The position numbers and the translations under genes were made by a program. From NCBI GenBank assembly GCA_017654935.2, contig CM065693.1:58144646-58208645 (forward strand): a stretch of 64,000 bases of DNA, read 5' to 3'. Shown here in pieces: positions 45,816 to 56,092 of this stretch. Each line of letters opens with the position of its first letter. Position 1 is the first letter of the stretch. The notes under the pieces are model-generated. The model was not told where the DNA came from, did not search any database, and worked only from the letters and a program-made list of their open reading frames with translations. Source of the DNA: Phymorhynchus buccinoides. Taxonomy: Eukaryota; Mollusca; Gastropoda; Neogastropoda; Raphitomidae.

Positions 45816-45970
45816 CTGGTAGAGAGACCGGTCGATTTGCGGGTAAACATGGCCAGTAGCTCTTCACGGAAGCGGGAGCCAGAACTACAGTAGAGGATGA
45901 AGTTGATACCATTGTTGGTGTATGCGAGAAGAGCGATCACTGTTATCGCCAGGCCAATCTTTGCGGTTTT
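45816..45970 (-). CDS. GPCR gene B, exon 5 (TM7)
   Basis: A 155-bp exon from acceptor TTTTCTACCAG|AAA (AG at 45972-45971, good pyrimidine tract) to donor ACCAG|GTCAGG (GT at 45815-45814), phases 0 in, 2 out. It encodes TM7 with GLAITVIALLAYTNNG and INFILYCSSGSRFREEL; NxxINFILY takes the place of the NPxxY motif, as in FMRFamide-receptor-like GPCRs, followed by the short helix 8. The frame stays open past the donor to a stop at 45751-45749. Intron retention would thus give a receptor with a 22-residue alternative end instead of the long tail at 41051-40706. Confidence 0.85.
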
Positions 45971-46271
45971 CTGGTAGAAAAGAGAGGGTGGGGGTGGGGG
46001 TGTTAAGATGGGAGGGAAAGCATAATGCCGTGTACACACATAAGCGGATATTCCATGCGGAAACCCGTGCGCAATAAATAAATAAGTGAAACAAAGAAGG
46101 GAAAAGATTTACGCACGTGTCCGAATTTCCCCTGTATGAGTAAACTTTTATCCTTCTTTCTTCCACTTACTTAGTGTTTTCCCTACGGAACTTACGCGTC
46201 TAATGTGAACCCGGCCTAAGAGTGGGGCGCAATAACAGACGGTTAGGGATAGAGCTGGAGAAAAAGGACCT

Positions 46272-47017
46272 GGGCCTGTGTTCACATTGAGATAGTATGA
46301 GACTTCTCATCATGCTAACTTAGAAGTCCTTCTAAAGTCCTGATAAATCCTACTACTTTAGAAGGATTCTAAGATATCATGATGATAAGTCTCATACTAT
46401 CTCAATGTGAACCCCTCTAAAGTCATGATAAATCCTACTACATTAGAAGGACTTCTAAGATATCATGATGATAAGTCTCATACTATCTCAATGTGAACCC
46501 CTCTAAAGTCATGATAAATCCTACTACATTAGAAGGACTTCTAAGATATCATGATGATCAGTCTCATACTATCTCAATGTGAACCCCTCTAAAGTCATGA
46601 TAAATCCTACTACTTTAGAAGGACTTCTAAGATATGATGATAAGTCTCATACTATCTCAATGTGAATCCTTCTAAAGTCCTAATAAATCCTACTACTTTA
46701 GAAGGACTTCTAAGATATCATGATGATCAGTCTCATACTATCTCAATGTGAATCCCTCTAAAGTCCTAATAAATCCTACTACTTTAGAAGGACTTCTAAG
46801 ATATCATGATGATAAGTCTCATACTATCTCAATGTGAATCCTTCTAAAGTCCTACTAAATCCTACTACTTTAGAAGTCTTCTAAGATATCATCATGATAA
46901 GTCTTATACTATCTCAATGTGAATCCTTCTAAAGTCCTACTAAATCCTACTACTTTAGAAGGGCTTCCAAGATATCATGATGATAAGTCTCATACTATCT
47001 CAATGTGAACACAGGCC
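46272..47017. mobile_element. Element with inverted termini enclosing an 86-bp satellite (~8 units)
   Basis: GGGCCTGTGTTCACATTGAG at the left end and CTCAATGTGAACACAGGCCC at the right end are exact inverse complements, and pairing continues for about 30 bp. Between them are about eight 86-bp units (CTCAATGTGAA..TCTAAAGTC..AAATCCTACTAC..GAAGGACTTCTAAGATATCATGATGATAAGTCTCATACTAT); starts at 46401, 46487, 46573, 46656, 46742, 46828, 46913 and 46999. The terminus resembles that of the Harbinger relic at 8854 (GGAGCGGTATTCATGTCGAG). It lies in intron 4 of gene B. Confidence 0.85.
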
Positions 47018-47107
47018 CTGAATTATAATGCGGCGTCAATGTTTCCTAAGCTTCACAATAAAGCGTTATTGTGAGAAGTGAGTCTTCTCTAAGACCTCCG
47101 TCACATA

Positions 47108-47345
47108 TAAATAATAATAATTATTATAATTAATAATGCTTATGTAGCGCATAATCTTGCTAAGCAACTCAATGCGCTTTTCACTCAGCATTCGTACAAA
47201 CATTTCTAACAGACTGGTTCACGCATCCTCACCATCCATATCTTAGAGAATGCATTGCATATAATCATAACACAACACACTAACACCCACGTCCCTTCAA
47301 TCCAACCCCACCCCACCCCAACCATCCCCCTGGTATGGAATGCTC
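47108..47345 (-). mobile_element. L2-type LINE 3' end fragment
   Basis: In minus orientation the sequence ends in a stem (AAAGCGCATTG..GCGCTACATAAGC) and an (ATT)n-like tail (47108-47134), the same 3' end style as the other L2-like copies. No coding part remains. Confidence 0.6.
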
Positions 47346-47360
47346 AGCATCGGCATCAAA

Positions 47361-47785
47361 CCAGTCTTCTGCAATGTCACTGCAATCAGTCAGAGAGGCC
47401 CATCGTACCAAACCAGTCTTCTGCAATCAGTCAGAGAGGCCCATCGTATCAAACCAGTCTCCTGCAATCAGTCAGAGAGGCCCATCGTATCAAACCAGTC
47501 TTCTGCAATCAGTCAGAGAGGCCCATCGTATCAAACCAGTCTTCTGCAATCAGTCAGAGAGGCCCATCGTATCAAACCAGTCTTCTGCAATCAGTCAGAG
47601 AGGCCCATCGTATCAAACCAGTCTTCTGCAATCAGTCAGAGAGGCCCATCGTATCAAACCAGTCTTCTGCAATCAGTCAGAGAGGCCCATCGTATCAAAC
47701 CAGTCTTCTGCAATCAGTCAGAGAGGCCCATCGTATCAAGCCAGTCTTCTGCAATCAGTCAGAGAGGCCCATCGTATCAAACTAA
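47361..47785. repeat. 41-bp minisatellite (~10 copies) in intron 4 of gene B
   Basis: Unit: CTTCTGCAATCAGTCAGAGA plus GGCCCATCGTATCAAACCAGT. Units are almost identical; variants are CTCCTG at 47459, CGTACC at 47405 and AAGCC at 47740. Since 41 is not divisible by 3 and the unit has no plus-strand stop, all three plus frames stay open for 150-178 codons. This is a side effect, not coding evidence. It lies 60 bp from the TM6 exon donor. Confidence 0.92.
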
Positions 47786-47845
47786 TCTCACAGGCTAACC
47801 TAATGCCACGACGAAGCGCAGCTTCATTATCCGTAGAAAGCGTAC

Positions 47846-48064
47846 CTCTTCAGAGTTATCCCCCCTGGTGAGATGGGGCTCCACAATCTCAATCACCGCC
47901 ATGGGCAAAGTGGTGACCAGCAGAACTGAATTGAGGAGCAGCAGCATGACAGTCATGGAGGACAGCTTCCTCTGCCTGCTATCCTGCCCTGGATACTCAC
48001 TGCCCTTTCTGTTGGCTGCTGGTTGGGAAAGCACGTGGCGTGCGCGCCAATGACCTCTGTGAAC
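47846..48064 (-). CDS. GPCR gene B, exon 4 (intracellular loop 3, TM6)
   Basis: A 219-bp exon with both ends in phase 0: acceptor ATTCGCCAG|GTT (AG at 48066-48065) and donor GAAGAG|GTACGC (GT at 47845-47844). It encodes a basic third loop (VHRGHWRARHVLSQ, QDSRQRKLSSMTVM), TM6 (LLLLNSVLLVTTLPMAVIEIV) and the start of extracellular loop 3 (PHLTRGDNSEE). TTLPM takes the place of the CWxP region. It joins in phase to exon 3 (ends IIIE) and exon 5 (starts KTAKIG). The acceptor's pyrimidine tract is weak; a second AG at 48053 would be out of phase. Confidence 0.85.
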
Positions 48065-48714
48065 CTGGCGAATCATGCAGCTGTTAATATGGAATTGTTC
48101 CAGAGAAACAAAATGCGAAATTAGGTCGATGCAGGACTAGATCTACGTCTATAATTCTGCCACAGATTTTACGAAATATATAGGAATGTATTTAACTAAC
48201 GCAAGAAAAACAAATAGGGGCTAATGCGAGGGTAAACAAAACGATTTTACGGACAAAATGTAACTTAATAGTGTTTAAAGTTAACCCAATTCAAGCAAAT
48301 AGTGGCCAGGTGGATACATTGGCACTTTCCATCGGGTTTTGGTTAGGAAAGGTATTTTGACCACTTTGGTGTGTTTTATGCTAATCGAAGTTGGACTATA
48401 TGGCAGAGTGGGAGTCAACTTGGAAAATGAAATTTCATCCCCGAAAATGGCAGACCCTTCATGTGCAATGACATCTCCCTCGGTGGAGGTCTTCAAATCC
48501 CAGATTTACCCCGACCCCCTCTTCCCCCTGACTTCCCTTCCCCTGGAGCTGATCATCTGGGCAGCGCTTACTCCCTACAGATTGATTTCTATACCGGAAA
48601 CCCCGTTTGTAATGCATCATAATCGTCAAAGGGATGACGGAGGATGCTAAGAGAAAGAAGAAGAAGCTCTATCTACTTTGAAGAAACAAACTGATGACTG
48701 CTGGAACCTATTGA
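48065..48714. other. Intron 3 of gene B, unassigned
   Basis: No gene or element recognised. A 103-codon plus-strand frame (48339-48650) has no known motif. Confidence 0.4.
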
Positions 48715-49660
48715 CCAACTACTGACCTTTGATGGAGGGCAGAGCATTCTTTAGAGGTAGCTTGCTTTGTTACCAGGTTCGAGCCTAGGTCTCCGTGGGA
48801 CTGAAGTTGCAGTGTGTTGGCAGTTTGATTTCACTGAATATTGTTCAGAGGAGGAATGGGTGAACACATATCAGGATACAAGTGTGGTGGGAGAAAAACT
48901 GGCAGAGTGGAAGGATGGGGGTGATCAGTTGTTTGCTGGAGAGTAACAAGGCAGGGGTGGTCGGGGGAGAGGGGGAAAGAGGGGGAAGGGGAATGGGGGG
49001 ACCATTTCCCCTGTCTTGTTACAACTTTCTCTCAACCAAACAACTCCCCCCCCCCTTATCCCCCCCCCCCCCCCCCCCCCATCTTCTTCTTCTTCGTAGT
49101 GCGTGGCCACAATAAACACTCTGATTATTACGCCACGGAACCGGGGAGGCTCAACCACATATGCTGGAAGAAAGTGCCAGGAGGCCAGAGAAGATTAAAG
49201 CAAGAGAAGAGAGGACAGATAGAAGAAAGAGAATAACTTGATGGGAATCTGCAGGTGTGTGTGGGGGGTGGGGGATGGCAGGGGAGAGAGAGGGGGTAGG
49301 GGAAAAGGGGGTGGGGGAGAGTCTTTTGCTTGGTTGTTAGACTGATGTTCCCCTGGGTGGCGCCACCAGCCGCATGTGATCGTTGAGGAACTGCCAGACT
49401 CCGGCAGCGAAGCTCTCTGGAGTTCTGGGCTCCACTGCTGATATTGGCAGGTCATTCCATTGCTTTCCACTCTATCAGTTTTTCTCCCACCACACTTGTA
49501 TCCTGATAATGTGTTCACCCATTCCTCCTCTGAACAATGTTCAGTGAAATCAAACTGCCAACACACTGCAACTTCAGTCCCACGAAGAGCTGCGCTCGAA
49601 ACTGGTAGCAAAACAACCTATCTCTAAAGAATCCTCTATCCTCTATCAAAGGTCAGAGTT
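48715..49660. mobile_element. Fold-back element with ~190-bp inverted arms
   Basis: 48715-48905 is inversely repeated at 49660-49468; the pairing includes GGACTGAAGTTGCAGTGTGT, TTCAGAGGAGGAATGGGTGA and ATACAAGTGTGGTGGGAGAA. The loop has G-rich (48960-49005) and C-rich (49048-49080) tracts and a second G-rich tract (49257-49320). The minus-strand frame at 49611-49195 runs over one arm and the G-rich tract and is not convincing as a gene. Confidence 0.78.
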
Positions 49661-49740
49661 TTATCTATTTTGATGCACGAATTCTTTTGTTAAGATAATA
49701 CATTGATTCCAAGCAGCCAGATAATTCAAGAATCGCTGGT

Positions 49741-50392
49741 TGTCACGAAATCCCCCGCTCGATCCTGATCAGAGATCGGGAGAGGGAAATCGCGAACCCC
49801 GAGGAGAGTCACGCACGCCCAGACAGACAAACTCACAGGAGAAGGCACACGCGCACACCAGAAGTACAATACAAAACAAGACTATTTATTATAAGCAAGC
49901 ACACACACACACTTACACAATTCAATACACTCAATGTTCAACAAATTATCTACACAATTTACATGGCATTCAAAAGTTTGTCCAAAGAATAGGCTAAAGC
50001 CGGCAACTTAACTGAATAACTAAAAGAGAGTTTGTAAGCAGAAACACAAAATTGAAGGGAAAAACGACGAAAGGGCAGACGAAGAAAAGAAGTCCAACAA
50101 AAACAGCAGAGCGTCCGAAGAAGAAGACAAAGGGGAAAACAAAAGTCAGTAGAAAAACTGCTCCCCCTCCTGGGGCAGGCTACAGCAGCAGAAACAAAAG
50201 AAGAGAGACGGCAGAGGTCGCCCACAGACTCCTCAACAGGAACGTCGAAGCCTGGCCCGAACGCACAGACAGGCCCACAGATCGGGCCTAACACGGGGCC
50301 AGACAGAAAGGCGGGCGGCCTCCCACAGCCGGAAACGGAGAAAAGAGCGGTTGACCGGGCGGTCAACCAGGCAGCAACAGGTCAGGTCAGGT

Positions 50393-50439
<47 letters not shown>

Positions 50440-52241
50440 ATCAGGATCAGGACAGGACTGTATGAAAAACCAAAACAAAAACCTAGTTTTGAACTCCCAG
50501 AGTAACAACAGTTTTGTGTTTACCCAAAAACTAATTCCCCAACAGTCCTCTTCAGGGATGTAAAAACCCACCCTCTTTAAACTTGGTTCTCTCCAAGAAC
50601 CCCAAAACGCTGAACAACACTTTCTTTACAATCCTTTTCACACGACTCAGTCTAGGGGTAATATTTCATCAAAAAGGATTAACTAAAAGGTTTCACTTTT
50701 TCTGGAACAACAAGGCTTTCATACATTTAGAAAATTCTAGCCTTTCAAATACAAAAATTAACAATTACATTCTTCTGAAAATTTCACAGCTTTTCAGGTA
50801 CAAGAATGGACACTTAAATTCTTCTGAAAATATCACATAGAACTTCACCACCAAAAATATGTCCCTTCATTATCATTTCTTCCAGAAGGCGGACGAACTA
50901 CAGGCAAAGAATGTATTTCCCCAAAATGGCATTCACAATGTACTTCAAAAGGTCAAAAAGCCTTGAAAACACTAATTACACTTTCTCTCAAAAATAAAAA
51001 CAGAAACGGGGATGAACGCTTTACAAAGCTCCTATCAGCATAGCTAGAAGCGCGACTGGAATAACCCTCTGTTATCCAGCTCTCCGCAGAGTCTCTTAAT
51101 ACCTAATTAAGCTAGGACGATGACCGCGAGGCTAAACATAGGTCGCGAGGCTAAACATATACCACAAGGCTAAACATAGGCCGCGAGGCTAAACATAGGC
51201 CGCGAGGCTAAACATATACCGCAACAAGGAATAATGCGCGCGCGTGCACGCATTTAGGATTCTGAATCTCTGTGAACTCAAATACGCTTTGCACCGAAAA
51301 ACGATTTGCACGGCCTAAACACACAATGGCGAGCCAAAACATTGATTCAAAAATATGTGCCGAGTTCAAGTACCAAATTCTACGACCGGCAAAAACCTAT
51401 CCAACTGACAAGTCATGACCCAGCCAGTCAGTTCCTTAGCCCCTTATGCAAAAATCAAGAAAATAATAAGAAAAATGAACCAAAGAAAACGCACACAAAT
51501 ATACATGTTAGCAAACCTATAACTAGCTATTCTACATTGTTACGCGCGCGTTGTTGTACGAGTTTTAACGGGATTAATACTAATTTTATGCAGCTACTGA
51601 CCAAACTTCCAAGTGGCGGAATGAAGAAGAAGAATCCTCCCCACAAGACAGTCGCAGCTCTGGTCTCGCCAAGGGCTCGGGGTAAGCGCGAGCAGGTGGA
51701 AGGGGTTCCGGACCGGCCACAGCTTTCTTCCAGGACTCCAGTGAACGCCAGGGACGATGACGGGGAAGGGAAAACGATGAGAAACCAAATAAAAAGGGGG
51801 TGAAGATGGCGATGAGGATGAAGAGAAGAGATGATTTCAGCCGAAGCTCAACAGCTTCGCTATCCTCACGTCTAGGACTCGTGCAGGATAAACAGTTGAT
51901 AACAGGATCCTTCAGGGACGTGGCCCTCACCACACCTCAGCACTGGGCGGCCGTAGGTGGACAGAACGATGAAAAGGAGAAAGGATGAAGCGATGAAGCG
52001 ATGTTGCTTAACTGAAGGAAAAATATGGAGTGACGTTTGACCGGTATAAAACTCATGAAGTCGCCAGTTGAATGTGGAGTCTCGCGAGAGGTCAGAGCTA
52101 ACACGGGTTGCACGGATTTCACAAGTAGGTTGTCTCGATTAGGTGAAAAGAAAAGGAAAGATCTCGGGGTCCTTTGCGATCGAGTGGTAGACTGTGCCTT
52201 TCTCTGTCTGTTCAGAAGAACAATGTCACAAACTCGTGACA
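49741..52241 (-). repeat. 3' LTR of the gypsy-type element
   Basis: 2.5 kb, from TGTCACGAAATCCCCCGCTC to CACAAACTCGTGACA. It contains a (CAGGCT)n minisatellite at 50393-50452 and a small tandem repeat of CGCGAGGCTAAACATAGGC at 51127-51220. Open frames inside it occur identically in the other LTR but carry no known motif. Confidence 0.9.
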
Positions 52242-52600
52242 TACCCCCCTTCCGGAAAAGCACGTACTGGGTGAAAACACTCATCGTGTCGCAGCCTGGG
52301 ACGTCGCCAAGTTGTCCTCTGAAGGTTTGGCTTGTGCAACCTTCCGCACTCTCTCTTCCTCTGGCAAAACATGTCCCCATTTGATGAAGTGACCAAGGGA
52401 CGACACTTCGCTCTTGCTGGTCTCACACCTACTGGATCGGACCGCCAGACGGACTTCACGTAGCCGCCGGGAGATACGCCGGAGGACCTGCGCTTGTCTC
52501 TGGCAAAGTGGGTCCAATAAAAACCCTGCTGTACCCTCTCTTGAGTCCGGCGGGTGCTCATGTGTCCAGCCATGGGTGCGTCATGAGCCACTTTCTGCAC
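52226..52600 (-). pseudogene. pol remnant: integrase zinc-finger end joined to an RT thumb fragment
   Basis: The gag-pro frame continues into an integrase HHCC-type start (GILCRHHQNDRTG, AHDAPMAGHMSTRRTQERV, QQGFYW). It breaks just after, before the two cysteines of the finger. In another frame 52430-52281 then reads ETSKSEVSSLGHFIKWG and PEEERVRKVAQAKPSED, the strand after the RT catalytic box (FLGH-like). Most of integrase, RT and RNase H are gone. Order IN then RT would fit Gmr1-like elements, where integrase precedes RT, but deletion makes the order only suggestive. Confidence 0.6.
52242..52256 (-). other. Polypurine tract of the gypsy-type element
   Basis: In element orientation GGAAGGGGGGTA immediately precedes the 3' LTR start TGTCACGAG, the expected position for the plus-strand primer. 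Confidence 0.65.
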
Positions 52601-54097
52601 CGGTGGTGGTTCAACAACTCGCTTGGCACCAGTGCGGTCGTTCTGATGGTGGCGGCAGAGTATCCCTTTCTCTTCCTCAAATGAGATAGAGCTGGTCTTG
52701 GTAGCCCTAGGTTCAGCGTCCAGTAACTCCGTCACCCTATCCAGCCGGCTGTCCTGCGACTGAGGTCTGCGGGGCACTTGTGGTGTCACTTCCTCCACAA
52801 ACACTTCCAGTCCTGGCCGGACAATGGGTTGGAGTTCGTCCACCTTCTTGGCCATGGCGCGAGTGACTGCGCCCACGTAGACCTTCTCGGGCAGAATAGA
52901 CGCTAGAGTCTGCTCCGTCCCATCCTCGAAGCACACAGTATTCCCCAACAGCAATGAACACGCCGGTTGCTTAAGGGCCACTGCCCATACCTTGCCTTCG
53001 AAGTAAGGGGTGCACATCTCGACCAAGTAGGTAGGGCGACGACACACAAATTGGGCTTCAACTCCTGACACTTCGCACACCGGTCCTCTGGGCGCCCCAG
53101 ATGGTACGAGCTCTTCGTCCACGAAAATGGCCGTGGCGCCGGTGTCTCTGACGCTGTCAACAACTTTTCCAGCCACTCTGGAGGGGAAGACAGGACATCC
53201 CTCCCTGCATGGTGAAGAAGCAAACTGGCTAAGGGCTTTCCAACTTCCGGAGGCCTTCCCATCCTGCGAACCGCTATTCTGGAAAGATGGTCTCCGCAAC
53301 TCGGGACAGAACCTCCTAATATGCCCTAGGGTCCGGCAGTGGAAACACACCTTTTGGTTCTTTGTCGGTGATTTGGTTGGAGACGGAGGAGTAGTTTCCT
53401 GGAGAGGAGTGGAGTCAGGTGTATGACTATCTTTGGCAGATCCCCTGGAGGCGACAGTTCTCCTAGCCTCCGAGTAAGTCTCTGCGATCTCGATGGCAGC
53501 GTCGAAGGTAGTCGGCTTCTTCTCACTCATCCGTATTCGGAGCTCAGGGGACACGGTGTTGTAGAGCTGCTCAATGAGGATTAAATCCTTCAGCTCGGCC
53601 TCAGAGAGCTCCTCCCAGTGCTTCAGTGCCTGACGAAGCCTTGTCCCAAACTGGTAGAAAGTTTCACTGGGCTCCTTCTTACCATTGCGGAACTTCCGGC
53701 GATAGGTCTCAGGCGAAAGGCGAAACTGTTGACGAAGAACCTTCTGTAAATTATCATAGGTCTCGTCCTCTCCCATCTTGAAACAGGCTTCCTTGGCTTT
53801 GCCGGTGAGGGAAGATGACAGATGGATGAGTTTCTCATCATCTGTTAAGAGGTAGATCTTAGCCATTTTCTCGAAATGTTCTAGGAACAAGTCAATATCT
53901 TCGCCGGGTTTCAGTTCTGGAAGCCTGAGTACAGGGGTCGACACCTTAGACCTGCTTCCTGACTCACGTCCTTGTTCCAGCTTTTCTCTCCTTCTCACTT
54001 CCTCTTGGCGAATCGCCTCACGTTCCTCTTTCTCTTCTCTCCACCTGCGTTCTTTCTCCTCTCTTTCCTCTCTTCTTAGTTCCCTCTCCAGCTTCAT
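52600..54097 (-). pseudogene. gag (SCAN-like) and protease of the gypsy-type element
   Basis: One long frame (54097 down through 52600) starts in a charged coiled coil. A retroviral-type capsid region with SCAN-domain wording follows (PSETFYQFGTRLRQALKHW, LKDLILIEQLYNTVSPELR). Next comes a CCHC knuckle (CFHCRTLGHIRRFC, C-x2-C-x4-H-x4-C), then an aspartic protease core (VDSVRDTGATAIFVD, DTG active site; LLLGNTVCF flap side). A VTRAMAKK motif that often precedes integrase in this group comes last. The frame is shifted relative to the true gag start at 54797 by indels in the purine-rich coil around 54100-54400, so the protein is not continuous. SCAN-like gags are known from Gmr1-like gypsy elements. 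Confidence 0.82.
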
Positions 54098-54797
54098 TTC
54101 CTCTCTCCATCGCTGTTCTTTCTTTTCTTCTTCTTCTCTTCCTTCGTTCTTTCTTTCTTTTCCTCTTTCCTCCTTCCTTTTTCTTTCCTGCTCTTTCTTT
54201 TCGCTCTCTTCCTAAGCTGTTCTTTCTTTTCTTCTTCTTCCTTCTGTTCAGCTCGTTCTTTCCTAAGTCTTTCTTCTTCTTTTTTCCTCCTTCTAAGTTG
54301 TTCTTTCTTTTCCTCTTCCTCCTTCCTTCGTTGTTCTTTCTTTTCCTCTTCCTCCTTCCTTTTTTTCTTTTCTCTCCTCTCTTCCTAAGCTGTTCAATCT
54401 CAGCCATCTCTTCCCTTCTTTGCTGCTCCATCTGAGCCATGGCAGCCATGAACATGGAAAACTCGCTGTTTCCTTTCGAGGAAGGATGGTGCTCTCCAGG
54501 CTTCTCCTCTGTCGTGGCACCTGACTTAAGAAAGATTCCCCTACCACGACCTAGGCTAAGGGGAGTCGAAACTGGTCCAACCCTAGACCGTGCTCCTCCA
54601 TGGTCAACTGCAGCATGGACAACCGGAGTGTGCATAGCCGTAGCCACAGAAGTCATGGAAGAAGATGGGGGTGAGGACACAACGGTAGTAACGACGGAGG
54701 TAGAAACAGCTGAGGGCGTAGTCGGTACAGAAGGATCCGTCAACAGGTCCCACATAGCCCCACTGCGCGACCTTAAATCATACTCGTGACTTGCCAT
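54018..54797 (-). pseudogene. gag N-terminal part, separated by frameshift
   Basis: Begins at ATG 54797 (MASHEYDLRSRSG), about 1.3 kb downstream of the 5' LTR. It has a Ser/Thr/Val-rich linker, then EFSMFMAAMAQMEQQRREEM, after which the Glu/Arg coiled coil goes out of frame into Lys/Arg-only sequence. Indels in this pure-purine tract are the likely cause. Confidence 0.7.
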
Positions 54798-54818
54798 TTT
54801 TTCTTTTTTTTTCAACAC

Positions 54819-56092
54819 TAACGGTTATGCAACGAAGACGATGAATCGCAGTAACACACACTAACGCGCGCAGGAAATCCCACAAACTACGTCGAATTAA
54901 ACCACACTAAACCAAACACTAACTAAACTACTCCGCATAAAGCTTTACCACACTAACCACTATTGCGCTAATTTACACAGCGTAGAACGCTTCTGCGACT
55001 AAACGACCCGCGTGGACAACAACCACGTTTGCACAAAAACCCTATTGCGCACCACGGGAGGCGGTCGCACGAACTACCTCAACGGCCAAACAGCGCACAG
55101 TAACTTCCTGCGGTAACTTTCTGCGGTAAAACTAACACGATGTAGCTATGAACACACCCCAGTGTTTGAAAGCGTTATAAAAAACTACGGTTTGTGTTGC
55201 ACAAAAACGTTCCGGTTTATCCCAGCAAGTTTGCTCTATAGCACAAGCTACACTAAGCATAAACGCGTGCGCGCACAGGTTCACATGCAACTCAACAAAT
55301 AACCAAGCGATGGAATAAAAAAAAAAAATGGTAACTCAATGCAAGACACAATCCAATGCACGGAACACAGCAATTCAGTGCAAATCAACTACAATGCATC
55401 AAAACCAAGAATTGTCTTGCAAAATAGAACCAGTCACAGACATGATAATAGTTCCAATTGAATAGTCCGGGTTTAGTTTGCTAATTAAATATGCGCGTAC
55501 ATATATATGAACACAAAAAACAACAACACATTAATGAATTTTTAAATAAGACTAACACACACCAGCACTCAGTCAATGCATGCAAACTAGTGTGTCAAGG
55601 GAGGGAATCATTTCTCAGACTGAACAAGCCAAAGCTCAACCAGTCGAGATCTTTTTTGTTGTTGAAGGAACTAGAACTATTTCTTTTCCCCAGTTCTTTC
55701 CCCCCTTTATTCCTAACTAATCCCCTCTTTTAACCCCCTATTCCCAAAACAAACTAAGAAAAAACCCTAAACAAACTTTATCTCAGTTTGTTTTATAAAC
55801 GCGTGTGCGCTCAAAACTTTAGACACACAAAGAAAACTATAAGTGGTCTTAAATAACTATATTTCACACGCTCTCCGACAAACAAGTAAACAAAACGAAC
55901 ACAACAAATTTTCCACTCAACCGGCCAAAAGACCTAAGCAATGAGGGAAAATCGGACCGCCTTGCCTCTACACGGTCTCCCAACCAACCACCCTTACATT
56001 CACACCCCAAACATTCACTGCCTTATCCCAGCGAACCTGCCGGCCTGGGACAGATGCGAGACAATCCCGGACGAGCCCAAGATGTCACGAAA
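54819..56092 (-). other. 5' untranslated region of the gypsy-type element with PBS
   Basis: No coding frame with motifs. At its start, next to the 5' LTR (56092-56070 minus strand), TCTTGGGCTCGTCCGGGATT is complementary to the 3' arm of tRNA-Pro apart from a 2-nt discrepancy at the CCA end. It is a plausible primer-binding site. Confidence 0.6.

Noticed and set aside
47255..47871. Three overlapping plus-strand frames of 152-178 codons
   Set aside because: All three frames are open because a 41-bp stop-free unit is repeated; no protein feature supports any of them.
48339..48650. 103-codon plus-strand frame in intron 3 of gene B
   Set aside because: No homology I recognise, no splice support and it runs antisense to the gene.
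49195..49611. 138-codon minus-strand frame
   Set aside because: Covers one arm of a fold-back element and a G-rich tract translated as Pro-rich sequence; not preserved in the opposite arm.
51306..51803. 165-codon frame in both LTRs (also 57652-58149)
   Set aside because: Identical in both LTRs only because LTRs are copies; no domain, coiled coil or start context, and it runs antisense to the element.
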